Origin: Candidatus Izemoplasma sp.
GTDB taxonomy: Bacteria > Bacillota_I > Bacilli_A > Izemoplasmatales > Izemoplasmataceae
Direction: 5' to 3'
DNA length: 58,555 bases
Assembly (NCBI GenBank): GCA_007131405.1
Contig: SLQR01000032.1
Span: 1-58,555, forward strand
Shown here one piece after another: positions 8,376-16,434 of the stretch (positions within the stretch are counted from its first letter, which is position 1; every line of letters starts with the position of its first letter). The notes beneath the pieces are model-generated. The model saw only the letters and a list, made by a program, of their open reading frames with translations, was not told the DNA's origin and made no database searches. A program made the translations under genes and the position numbers.

Positions 8376-9545
8376 TTGATGATCAATTTTATCTACCATA
8401 ATCCCACAAAAATCGTTTTTGGGAAAAATCAGATTAACCAATTAAGCACCTTATTAAAACCGTATGAAGGGAAAAACATTCTGCTTGTCTACGGAAAAGC
8501 GTCCATTAAACAACTCGGTATCTATGACGAGGTCTTAACGCACCTAAAAGAGCTAAACATCCATGTTTATGAAGAAGCCGGTGTGCGTGCGAACCCAAGC
8601 ATGGAATCCGTTTTAAGCGGAAGACGCACTTGCGTTGATAAACAAATTGACTTTATTTTAGCGGTTGGGGGTGGATCCGTCCTGGATGCGGCCAAAGCCA
8701 TTGCCTTTGCGGCCACCATCGAAGAAGACGAAGTATGGGATGTCTTCTTACGTAAAACGGATGCCAACCGTGCCATTCCACTGGGAACCATTTTAACCTT
8801 AGCCGCCACTGGATCTGAATCAAACGGCAACACCGTCATCACCAATGACGCCACCGACGAAAAACGCAGTGTCGCTTACCCGTTTATCTTTCCAACATTC
8901 TCTATTATTGATCCATCCTATACACAAAGCGTCGATCACCACTATGTGATTGCTGGGACGATTGATATTATGATGCATGTCTTTGAACAGTATTTTTCCA
9001 ACACCGAACGCACCGAAACCAGCGACTTTATGAGCACAGGCATTTTAAAAAGCGTCATGCAAAACACCGAACGTATTTTAAACGGTGAAGACGACTATGA
9101 AACCCGCGCCAATATATCCTGGGCGGCCACACTTGGATTAAACTGGTTGTTGCAACAAGGAAAAATCGGGGACTGGGCTACGCACCGCTTATCGTACCCG
9201 ATTACCCAACACTATGGCATCACCCACGGCTATGCCTTAACGACCATCTTTATCGCCTGGATGCGCATTACGTTAAAACACAACCCAGACACGATGACCC
9301 GACGCCTTGGCTTTTTAGGTCAAGAACTCTTTGGCTCAAGTGACCCAAATCTTACCATCAAACTCATTCGTGAACGCTTTAGATCTTGGGGAGCACCAAC
9401 CTCATTTAAAGAAGCAGGGATTGACTTAGATGAACACGCCATCGACAAACTTGTCGATAATGCGTTAGCACTTGGCCATGTTGGCACCGTCGTATCCATC
9501 GATAAAGTTATCGCCAAAGAACTTTTTATGAAAGCCCTTAAGTAA
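8376..9545 (+). CDS. Iron-containing alcohol dehydrogenase (butanol dehydrogenase-like)
   Basis: 389 residues, normal for group III Fe-ADHs. The NAD(P)-binding GGGSVLDAAKAIAFA lies near residue 95, followed by the GTILTLAATGSESNGN loop. The metal-binding Asp and His are in TIDIMMHVFEQY and a further His is in ITHGYAL. It would reduce aldehydes such as butyraldehyde or acetaldehyde with NAD(P)H, which suits a fermenter that must reoxidise NADH. GAAGGAGGAG precedes the ATG, and a TATAAT box is at 8352-8357. The IAWM position, where some relatives have His, is Ala here; other family members also lack it. The exact aldehyde cannot be told. Confidence 0.92.
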   Translation: MMINFIYHNPTKIVFGKNQINQLSTLLKPYEGKNILLVYGKASIKQLGIYDEVLTHLKELNIHVYEEAGVRANPSMESVLSGRRTCVDKQIDFILAVGGGSVLDAAKAIAFAATIEEDEVWDVFLRKTDANRAIPLGTILTLAATGSESNGNTVITNDATDEKRSVAYPFIFPTFSIIDPSYTQSVDHHYVIAGTIDIMMHVFEQYFSNTERTETSDFMSTGILKSVMQNTERILNGEDDYETRANISWAATLGLNWLLQQGKIGDWATHRLSYPITQHYGITHGYALTTIFIAWMRITLKHNPDTMTRRLGFLGQELFGSSDPNLTIKLIRERFRSWGAPTSFKEAGIDLDEHAIDKLVDNALALGHVGTVVSIDKVIAKELFMKALK

Positions 9546-9612
9546 GACTTTAATTGTATATATTTTTGCAATATGTTAAACTAAACATAGATAGAAGTAG
9601 GAGGGAAAATGT

Positions 9613-9957
9613 ATGAATCAATACCATGAACCACCTGAACAACTCGATGAAGAAACCAAAGACATCACCCGTGCACTAAAAAGTTTAATGGAAGAACTTG
9701 AAGCCGTGGATTGGTATAACCAACGCATGGCCGTCACCAAAGATGAAGAACTTTATAACATCTTAAAACACAACCGTGACGAAGAAGTCGAACATGCAGC
9801 AATGGCCCTTGAATGGCTACGCAGAAAGTTACCTATCTTCGACGATGAACTTCGTGAAAACCTTTTTAAAGAAGGACCAATTACTGGTCACCACGGTGAC
9901 GAAGGTGACGAAACAGTCGCCCCAACAAAACGTCTCAATATCGGAAAACTGAAATAA
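9613..9957 (+). CDS. Encapsulated ferritin-like protein (encapsulin cargo)
   Basis: 114 residues, matching EncFtn, the half-ferritin that oxidises Fe(II) inside an encapsulin shell. The two-helix hairpin carries SLMEELEAVDWYNQR and HNRDEEVEHAAM. With an offset of 4 to the Rhodospirillum rubrum protein, the ferroxidase residues Glu32, Tyr39, Glu62 and His65 correspond to Glu28, Tyr35, Glu58 and His61 here, all kept. After a His/Gly/Asp-rich linker (GHHGDEGDE) the C-terminus is KRLNIGKLK, which fits the cargo-loading peptide pattern (compare LTVGSLR). The gene is 11 bases upstream of the shell gene, so shell and cargo are co-expressed. Confidence 0.93.
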   Translation: MNQYHEPPEQLDEETKDITRALKSLMEELEAVDWYNQRMAVTKDEELYNILKHNRDEEVEHAAMALEWLRRKLPIFDDELRENLFKEGPITGHHGDEGDETVAPTKRLNIGKLK

Positions 9958-9968
9958 GGAGGCAACCT

Positions 9969-10775
9969 ATGGATCTTTTTAAACAACACTTAGCACCCAT
10001 TGCGGAAGAAGCATGGGAAGAAATTAACGAAACCGCTGAAAAAGTATTAACCACCATGTTATCGGCACGAAAAGTCTTGCATGTCAACGGGCCATTCGGA
10101 CTCGATAAAGCGTCCGTTCCAAACGGAACCTTAGACATGGTGGATGAAAACGGAAAAGACGGCGTCGTTAGCGCTGGGCTTTACAATGTTGATCGTTTAC
10201 TCGAATCACGCATCGCCTTTGAACTCCCGCGCTGGGAACTTGACAACGTCTTGCGCGGCAAAAAAGACGTCGAACTCGACACCTTGGAAGATGCCGCTGA
10301 AAAGCTTGCGTTATATGAAGAAGACACCATCTACAACGGCAACACAAAAGCCAACATCAAAGGCTTAGTTTCGCTTGCCGAACACAAACTTTCGATGTCC
10401 GATGACGCCAACGAAAACTTACAAGCCATCGCTGAGGGATTACTCAAACTCAAAGACGCGTACACCGAAAAACCATACATGCTTGTTGTCGGTGAAGATT
10501 TATTCAAAATCTTACACAAAGTCTACGATGGAAAACTGTTAATTGATGCCATCGAATCGCTTATTGACGGCAAAGTTGTGCATTCAAAAGTCTTAAAAGG
10601 TGCACTTTTACTACCGTATGACCACGAAGACTTAGAAATTACGATTGGTCAAGATTACGCCATCGGTTACGAATCACACGATGCGAAAAACGTAAAACTC
10701 TTTATCACAAACGCCTTTACCTTCCGCGTCCTTGATAAAGCCTTGATTGTCTACTACAAATACTATCAAAAGTAA
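9969..10775 (+). CDS. Encapsulin nanocompartment shell protein (family 1)
   Basis: 268 residues of HK97 capsid fold, the usual size for a family 1 encapsulin (linocin/CFP29 type). Recognisable stretches are the N-terminal helix APIAEEAWEEINETA, the HVNGPFGLDKASVP segment, the FELPRWELDNVLRG E-loop, the EDTIYNG segment, and a C-terminal FTFRVLDKALIVY strand. The shell self-assembles in the cytoplasm and packages the ferritin-like protein encoded just upstream, making an iron store and peroxide-safe ferroxidase. AAGGAGG lies 8 bases before the ATG. A terminator closes the two-gene operon. There is no phage gene around it. Confidence 0.96.
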   Translation: MDLFKQHLAPIAEEAWEEINETAEKVLTTMLSARKVLHVNGPFGLDKASVPNGTLDMVDENGKDGVVSAGLYNVDRLLESRIAFELPRWELDNVLRGKKDVELDTLEDAAEKLALYEEDTIYNGNTKANIKGLVSLAEHKLSMSDDANENLQAIAEGLLKLKDAYTEKPYMLVVGEDLFKILHKVYDGKLLIDAIESLIDGKVVHSKVLKGALLLPYDHEDLEITIGQDYAIGYESHDAKNVKLFITNAFTFRVLDKALIVYYKYYQK

Positions 10776-10783
10776 CACCAAGC

Positions 10784-10811
10784 AAAAAGGTGCTTTTTCA
10801 GCACCTTTTTC
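10784..10811 (+). terminator. Terminator of the encapsulin operon
   Basis: Stem AAAAAGGTGC/GCACCTTTTT with a 7-base loop. It lies between the encapsulin stop and the ribosome site of the FBPase gene. Confidence 0.85.
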
Positions 10812-10833
10812 TCTTGGTATATGGAGGTTTACT

Positions 10834-12792
10834 ATGGATTATGAACACAAGTATCTCACCCTACTAAGCAAAGAATTCCCCAATGTTCAATCCGCAAGCA
10901 CGGAGTTTATCAACTTAAACGCCATCATCAACCTTCCCAAAGGAACCGAACATTTTATCACCGATATCCACGGAGAATACGATGCCTTTAACCACTTTCT
11001 AAAAAACGCATCCGGGATCATTAAAGAAAAGATTGATCAATACTTCAACACCCTAAGTGAGTCGAAGCGTAACCAACTCGCCTTTTTTATCTATTACCCA
11101 ACCGACATGCTCAACAAATACCAAAACAAATTGGCAAAACCTGAGTTTCAAAAACTTTTACGACATGTCTTAACACACATGGTTCAACTCTCAAAACTGC
11201 TGGCCTCAAAATACACCAAAAGCCATGTCCGAAAAACCTTGCCTGAAGAATTTTCATACATCATTCAAGAACTGATCTATGAATCCGCAGACCATGAAGA
11301 CAAAGAGCGCTACTACACCGCCATCATGGATGCGATTTTTGACATGCAGCGTGAAAACAAATTCATTTTACAACTCTCACGCTTTATTCGTAAACTTGCC
11401 ATTGATCGTTTGCATGTAGTCGGCGACATATTTGATCGTGGTCCAAAACCACACCTCGTGATGGAAAAACTGACGACGATGAAACATGTTGATATCCAAT
11501 GGGGAAATCATGACATCATCTGGATGGGCGCAGCCAGCGGGTCGGAAGTTTGCGTCGCAAACGTCATCCGCATCGCCGCTCGCTACAACAACTTAGACTG
11601 TTTAGAAGATGGCTACGGAATTAACCTTTTACCGCTTGCACGTTTTGCTGGAAAAACTTACGACAACGACCCATGCACAGCCTATATGCCAAAACCCGAT
11701 GCCACCTACACCCACGATGACGATGACCAACGCTTTGTCTCAAAAATTCATAAAGCGATAACCATCATTCAATTTAAACTCGAACGTGACGCCATCTTAA
11801 GACACCCAAACTTCGACTTATCGAACCGGTTGTTGCTCGATAAAATCAACCCAAAAGAAGGCACCATCACGCTCGACAATAAAACCTATACGCTTAAAGA
11901 TGCCCACTTTCCAACCGTCAAGTTTAACCGTGATCCTTACGCATTGACCACCGAAGAACGTGACATCATCAACCACTTAACGCATCTTTTCAAACACAAT
12001 GAAATGCTTCAAAAACACGTTAAGTTTCTCTTTCAACGTGGCTCGATGTATTTAAAATACAACGACAACCTTCTTTTTCACGCCGCTATTCCTTTTAATG
12101 AAGATGGCAACTTACTCAGCCAGTCCATTGATGGTGAAAAAGTCAAAGGCAAAGCCTTATTTGAAGCCTATGAAAAGAAAGTTCGTCATGCCTACTTAAA
12201 CCGTTACAGCAAAGATAACGACGACAAAGACTACTTCATGATTCTTTGGCAAGCCCCAAGCAGTCCACTCTTTGCCAAAAGCAAAATGGCGACCTTTGAG
12301 CGCTATTTAATCAACGAAAAATCTACCCATAAAGAAATTAAAAATGCCTACTTTAAACTCAGACAACATGACGACACCCTCGATACCATCTTTGATGAAT
12401 TTGAGCTCGACAAAGCCCACTCACGCATCATTAACGGCCATGTTCCACTCGACATAACCAAAGGCGAAGACGTGATTGTTGGAAACCGCCGTATTTATAA
12501 CATCGATGGTGGCATGAGCAAACAATACGCTTCCAAAACCTCAATCGGTGGGTACACACTTATTAGTGACTCCTATGCCTTCTATCTCGTCAGTCACGAG
12601 CGTTTTTCTTCGTACACGCAACTGATTCACCAAGAACGCGATATCGTTAGTGTGACACGCGATGAAGCCATTAACACCCGACGAACCTACATCTATGACA
12701 CCGACAAAGGCAAACTGCTTAAAACCCAAATCGACGATTTAGCGAAACTGATTACCGCCTACCGCAAAGGACTAATCAAAGAAAAATCCTAA
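10834..12792 (+). CDS. fbp: Fructose-1,6-bisphosphatase, class III
   Basis: 652 residues, the size of the large Firmicutes-type Fbp. Metallophosphatase motifs occur in order: FITDIHGEYDAFNHFL, VVGDIFDRGPKPH, WGNHDIIWMGAASG, and late NGHVPLDI and YNIDGGMSKQY. It hydrolyses fructose-1,6-bisphosphate to fructose-6-phosphate, the committing step of gluconeogenesis, which suits growth on amino acids such as lysine. The start is set at 10834, where TGGAGG precedes the ATG; a longer open frame would begin inside the encapsulin gene and read through its terminator. It is a single-gene unit with its own terminator. Confidence 0.96.
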   Translation: MDYEHKYLTLLSKEFPNVQSASTEFINLNAIINLPKGTEHFITDIHGEYDAFNHFLKNASGIIKEKIDQYFNTLSESKRNQLAFFIYYPTDMLNKYQNKLAKPEFQKLLRHVLTHMVQLSKLLASKYTKSHVRKTLPEEFSYIIQELIYESADHEDKERYYTAIMDAIFDMQRENKFILQLSRFIRKLAIDRLHVVGDIFDRGPKPHLVMEKLTTMKHVDIQWGNHDIIWMGAASGSEVCVANVIRIAARYNNLDCLEDGYGINLLPLARFAGKTYDNDPCTAYMPKPDATYTHDDDDQRFVSKIHKAITIIQFKLERDAILRHPNFDLSNRLLLDKINPKEGTITLDNKTYTLKDAHFPTVKFNRDPYALTTEERDIINHLTHLFKHNEMLQKHVKFLFQRGSMYLKYNDNLLFHAAIPFNEDGNLLSQSIDGEKVKGKALFEAYEKKVRHAYLNRYSKDNDDKDYFMILWQAPSSPLFAKSKMATFERYLINEKSTHKEIKNAYFKLRQHDDTLDTIFDEFELDKAHSRIINGHVPLDITKGEDVIVGNRRIYNIDGGMSKQYASKTSIGGYTLISDSYAFYLVSHERFSSYTQLIHQERDIVSVTRDEAINTRRTYIYDTDKGKLLKTQIDDLAKLITAYRKGLIKEKS

Positions 12793-12794
12793 CC

Positions 12795-12822
12795 AAAAGA
12801 GGCTAACTTTAGCCTCTTTTAT
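12795..12822 (+). terminator. Terminator of fbp
   Basis: Stem AAAAGAGGCTAA/TTAGCCTCTTTT with a 3-base loop, followed by T-rich sequence. Confidence 0.88.
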
Positions 12823-12895
12823 TACCCCCAAACAGGTTACTTTATAAAATCTATAAAATAGAGCGTTTTGCATGAAAAAAAAGCCATTCTACGTT

Positions 12896-12908
12896 ACACT
12901 TGAAGTGT
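12896..12908. promoter_or_regulatory. Small palindrome upstream of the pdh operon
   Basis: ACACTTGAAGTGT is a perfect 6-bp inverted repeat around one central base, in the AT-rich leader 74 bases before pdhA. It could be an operator for the pdh operon. No regulator gene is adjacent, and a 6-bp arm can occur by chance. Confidence 0.3.
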
Positions 12909-12981
12909 CCTTTGAAAAGTGACTTTATATTTTTTTACAAAAATATTAATTATAAGATTTCCAAACAAGGAGGAACACTTC

Positions 12982-14070
12982 ATGATTTTAGGAAAATTTG
13001 ATCCATTAAAAATGGAACAGTTTCAAGTCTTAGATAAAGACGGAAAAGTCGTTAATAAAGAGTATGAGCCTGATATTGACGATGATACACTGATCCATAT
13101 GTACAAAGTGATGTCGCTTGCACGCGTAGCCGACATTAAAGCTCTGCAATACCAACGCCAAGGGCGTATGTTAACATTTGCGCCTGTTCAGGGGCAAGAA
13201 GCTGCACAAATCGGCCCAATGGCCGCCTGCGATAAAAAAGACTGGCTCGTCCCAGCCTTCCGTGAACAAGCAGCGATGCTTTATAAAGGTGTCGACTTAT
13301 TCAAAGCCTACCTTTATTGGTATGGAAACGAAGAAGGGGCACGTTATGACGATGGCATTAACGTTTTACCGGTTAATGTTCCAATTGGTTCACAAATCAA
13401 CCACGCCGCAGGGATTGCTTACGCAAGCAAAATCCTCAACAAAGGCGAAGTTGCAATCACCTATATTGGTGATGGCGGAACCAGCCATGGTGAATTCCAT
13501 GAAGGCATGAACTTTGCGGCCGTGATGGACGCACCGATGATTGCGATTATCCAAAACAACCAATACGCGATCTCAACCCCGCGCCATAAACAGACGCGCT
13601 CTGAAACGCTTGCCCAAAAAGCCATCGCTTACGGGATCCCAGGGATTCAAGTCGATGGAAATGACGTATTAGCGATGTACGCGGTCACAAAAGAAGCACG
13701 TGAACGCGCACTTAAAGGCGAAGGACCGACGCTTATTGAAGCCTATACTTATCGCTTAGGGCCACACACCACAAGTGATGACCCAACGATTTACCGCAAA
13801 GACTCCGAAGTAGAAGAATGGAAAACAAAAGACCCACTCTTACGCTTCCGTAAATACTTAAGCAACAAAAAACTGTGGAACCAAGACAAAGAAGACAAAC
13901 TTCAAGAAGAACTGAAAAAACAAGTTACTGACACCTTTAAAGAAGTTGAAAAAACAGGCCTTATATCCCTTGATGATGTCTTTGATTATACCTACGCAAC
14001 ACTCACAGACGATCTGAAAAAACAAAAAGCCGATTACCAAACATATCTCGATGAAACGGAGGGTGAATAA
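12982..14070 (+). CDS. pdhA: Pyruvate dehydrogenase E1 component, alpha subunit
   Basis: 362 residues. The thiamine diphosphate motif runs from GDGGTSHGEFHEGMNFA to IIQNNQYAIS, with the phosphorylation-loop-like YRLGPHTTSDDPTIYR later. Together with the beta subunit it decarboxylates pyruvate and transfers the acetyl group to the E2 lipoyl arm. It could in principle use branched 2-oxoacids, but the four-gene order and close match to Firmicutes PdhA make pyruvate most likely. The start is at the ATG after AAGGAGGAAC; 21 codons of open frame upstream have no ribosome site. First gene of pdhABC-lpd. Confidence 0.95.
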   Translation: MILGKFDPLKMEQFQVLDKDGKVVNKEYEPDIDDDTLIHMYKVMSLARVADIKALQYQRQGRMLTFAPVQGQEAAQIGPMAACDKKDWLVPAFREQAAMLYKGVDLFKAYLYWYGNEEGARYDDGINVLPVNVPIGSQINHAAGIAYASKILNKGEVAITYIGDGGTSHGEFHEGMNFAAVMDAPMIAIIQNNQYAISTPRHKQTRSETLAQKAIAYGIPGIQVDGNDVLAMYAVTKEARERALKGEGPTLIEAYTYRLGPHTTSDDPTIYRKDSEVEEWKTKDPLLRFRKYLSNKKLWNQDKEDKLQEELKKQVTDTFKEVEKTGLISLDDVFDYTYATLTDDLKKQKADYQTYLDETEGE

Positions 14071-14072
14071 TC

Positions 14073-15056
14073 ATGGCACAACTTACTTTACTTCAAGCCA
14101 TTAATAAAACGCTTGAACAACAAATGGAAAAAGACGACACTGTTGTCGTACTCGGTGAGGATGCCGGATTCGAAGGTGGCGTCTTCCGTGTCACCGCAGG
14201 GCTTCAAAAGAAATTTGGCGAAGCCCGCGTTTTCGATACCCCGATTGCGGAAGCAGCAATTGTAGGGTCATCCGTTGGGATGGCCATTAACGGACTTAAA
14301 CCCGTGACCGAAATTCAATTCTCAGGGTTTATGTTTCCGGGGTATAACCAAATCGTAACGCACATGGCACGTATGCGTAACCGCTCACGCGGGAAGTATC
14401 ACGTTCCAATGGTTTTACGTATGCCTTATGGTGGTGGCGTAAGAGCCTTAGAACACCACTCCGAATCACTCGAAACCTTATTCGCTCATATTCCAGGGTT
14501 AAAACTGGTTATTCCATCAACGCCGTATGATGCAAAAGGCCTGCTCACCGCAGCCATTCAAGACCCAGACCCAGTTATTTACATGGAACCAAAACGCATC
14601 TACCGCGCCTTTAAACAAGACGTACCGGATGAAGAATACACCGTTGAAATTGGAAAAGCCCGCGTGGTTCAAAAAGGCGATGACATGACAATAGTCGCTT
14701 GGGGTGCGATGATGCGCGAAACACAAAAAGCCATCAAAGCCCTTGAAGATGAAAACATCAGCATTGAACTAATCGACTTACGAACCATCGCCCCAATGGA
14801 TTACAACACAATCATTAAATCCGTTAAAAAAACAGGACGCTTACTCGTGATTCAAGAAGCGGTTAAAACCTTAGGCATTGCCTCAGAACTTATTAGCCGT
14901 GCCAACGAAGAAGCATTCCTATATTTAGAAGCACCACCAATGCGCGTCACAGGCCATGACATTACCGTTCCACTTCCAAAAGGGGAACATCACCACATAG
15001 TCGATGAAAAACGCATTAAACACGCCATTAAAAAACTCGCAAACTACGAAGTCTAA
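14073..15056 (+). CDS. pdhB: Pyruvate dehydrogenase E1 component, beta subunit
   Basis: 327 residues of transketolase-like fold. It starts AQLTLLQAINKTLEQQM and contains VLGEDAGFEGGVFRVT, FDTPIAEAAIVG, GLKPVTEIQFSGFMFPG and PYGGGVRALEHHSES, all typical of E1-beta. The C-terminal domain has LIDLRTIAPMD. It forms the alpha2-beta2 heterotetramer with PdhA. The start codon is 2 bases after the pdhA stop, with GGAGGGTGA inside the end of pdhA, so the two are coupled. No oddities were seen. Confidence 0.96.
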   Translation: MAQLTLLQAINKTLEQQMEKDDTVVVLGEDAGFEGGVFRVTAGLQKKFGEARVFDTPIAEAAIVGSSVGMAINGLKPVTEIQFSGFMFPGYNQIVTHMARMRNRSRGKYHVPMVLRMPYGGGVRALEHHSESLETLFAHIPGLKLVIPSTPYDAKGLLTAAIQDPDPVIYMEPKRIYRAFKQDVPDEEYTVEIGKARVVQKGDDMTIVAWGAMMRETQKAIKALEDENISIELIDLRTIAPMDYNTIIKSVKKTGRLLVIQEAVKTLGIASELISRANEEAFLYLEAPPMRVTGHDITVPLPKGEHHHIVDEKRIKHAIKKLANYEV

Positions 15057-15068
15057 GGAGGCTTATCA

Positions 15069-16424
15069 ATGATTGATTTTAAATTTGCAGACATCGGAGA
15101 GGGTATCCACGAAGGTGTCATCCTCAAATGGATGTTCGAAGTTGGCGACAAAGTCGAAGAAGGCGATACCATTGTTGTTGTTGAAACCGACAAAGTCAAC
15201 GCCGAAATCCCTGCTCCAGAATCCGGAACCTTAAAAAAACGAGGAGCCGAAGTTGGCGAAACCATTCACGTAGGTGAAACCTTAGCTGTAATCGACGATG
15301 GCAGCGAAGAAGTAAAAGAAGAATCACCAGGTGAAGACAAGCCAGCCGACGACAAACAAGACGATGCAGAAGACAAAAAAACCGACCAAGATGATGAAGA
15401 AGACGACGACGCAAAAGAATCGAAAAAAAGCGACGACAACGCAAGCGTAGTTGGTGCGCTTGAAAGTTCGGATGAAATCATGGAAGCAAGCAACGAACAC
15501 ACCGAACAAAGCGAAGACAAAGTCGTCAACGAAAAAGTACTCGCAACCCCGGTCGCCCGTAAAATGGCAAAAGACAAAGGGGTCGACCTAAAAACCATCA
15601 AAGGCAGTGGCGAAAACGGACGCATCATGAAAGCGGACATTGAACAAGCTGCAGAAGGTAAAGAACAAGACACATCAACAAGCCAACCAAGTCGAGCAAC
15701 CTACAGCATGCCAAAAATGCCTGAAGACCGTGTACGACGTGAAAAAATCAGCAAACTACGTAAAGCCGTCGTGACCGCCATGGATAAATCAAACACCCTG
15801 ATCCCAGCGACAACAGTGATGGATGAATTTGACGTGACCGACCTTGTCACATTCCGTAAAGAACAAAAATCACGTGCCCAAAACCACGATGTTAAACTTA
15901 CCTATTTACCACTTATCATCAAAGCCGTTATTTTAACCATGAAAGAATACCCAATCTTTAACGCAAGCTTTGATCATGAAAAAGAAGAAATCATCTACAA
16001 AGACTTCATTAACATCGGGATTGCTGTTGACACCGAAAACGGCCTTATTGTTCCAAACATCAAAGACGCGGATAGAAAGTCGATTTTCGAACTCGCAAAA
16101 AGCATCGATGAATTAGCAAACAAAGCGCGCGAACGTAAAGTTCAAATGAGCGACTTACAAAACACCACGTTCTCAATTACCAACTACGGCGCCTTTGGAT
16201 CAAAACTTGGAACCCCAGTCATCAACCATCCAGAAGTGGCCATTTTAGGTATGGGTGCGATCACGAAAAAACCGGTCGTTGTTGATGATGAAATTGTTAT
16301 CCGTGACATGTTCCCAATCTCACTTACCATTGACCACCGTGTTATTGACGGTGGCGATGCTGGACGATTCTTAGTGAAATTAAGAGAATATCTAAGTGAC
16401 CCAATTGCACTACTTTTAAACTAG
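15069..16424 (+). CDS. pdhC: Dihydrolipoamide acetyltransferase, E2 of pyruvate dehydrogenase
   Basis: 451 residues. One lipoyl domain spans 1-75, with the lipoylated lysine in ETDKVNAEI (Lys42). The linker from about 80 to 150 is strikingly acidic (Asp/Glu/Lys/Ser), not the usual Ala/Pro-rich type. The peripheral-subunit-binding domain (about 157-195) has ATPVARKMAKDKGVDL and GSGENGRIMKADIE. The catalytic domain ends with the DHRVIDGGDAGRF active-site motif. It transfers acetyl from lipoyl to CoA and forms the complex core. AAGGAGG precedes the ATG. The lipoate needed could be attached by the ligase encoded at 19.5-20.4 kb. Confidence 0.96.
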   Translation: MIDFKFADIGEGIHEGVILKWMFEVGDKVEEGDTIVVVETDKVNAEIPAPESGTLKKRGAEVGETIHVGETLAVIDDGSEEVKEESPGEDKPADDKQDDAEDKKTDQDDEEDDDAKESKKSDDNASVVGALESSDEIMEASNEHTEQSEDKVVNEKVLATPVARKMAKDKGVDLKTIKGSGENGRIMKADIEQAAEGKEQDTSTSQPSRATYSMPKMPEDRVRREKISKLRKAVVTAMDKSNTLIPATTVMDEFDVTDLVTFRKEQKSRAQNHDVKLTYLPLIIKAVILTMKEYPIFNASFDHEKEEIIYKDFINIGIAVDTENGLIVPNIKDADRKSIFELAKSIDELANKARERKVQMSDLQNTTFSITNYGAFGSKLGTPVINHPEVAILGMGAITKKPVVVDDEIVIRDMFPISLTIDHRVIDGGDAGRFLVKLREYLSDPIALLLN

Positions 16425-16434
16425 GAGGCTAACT

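Noticed and set aside
8259-8441. N-terminal extension of the phosphodiesterase
   Set aside because: It overlaps the divergent alcohol dehydrogenase promoter and gene; the ATG at 8258 has a proper ribosome site.
9969-10775. Encapsulin as a prophage capsid gene
   Set aside because: Length, cargo gene next door and lack of portal, terminase or tail genes indicate an encapsulin.
10747-10833. Upstream extension of fbp
   Set aside because: It would start within the encapsulin gene and read through its terminator; the ATG at 10834 has a good ribosome site.
15266-15673. 135-residue minus-strand frame opposite the E2 linker
   Set aside because: A Ser-rich shadow of the acidic linker codons; no ribosome site.
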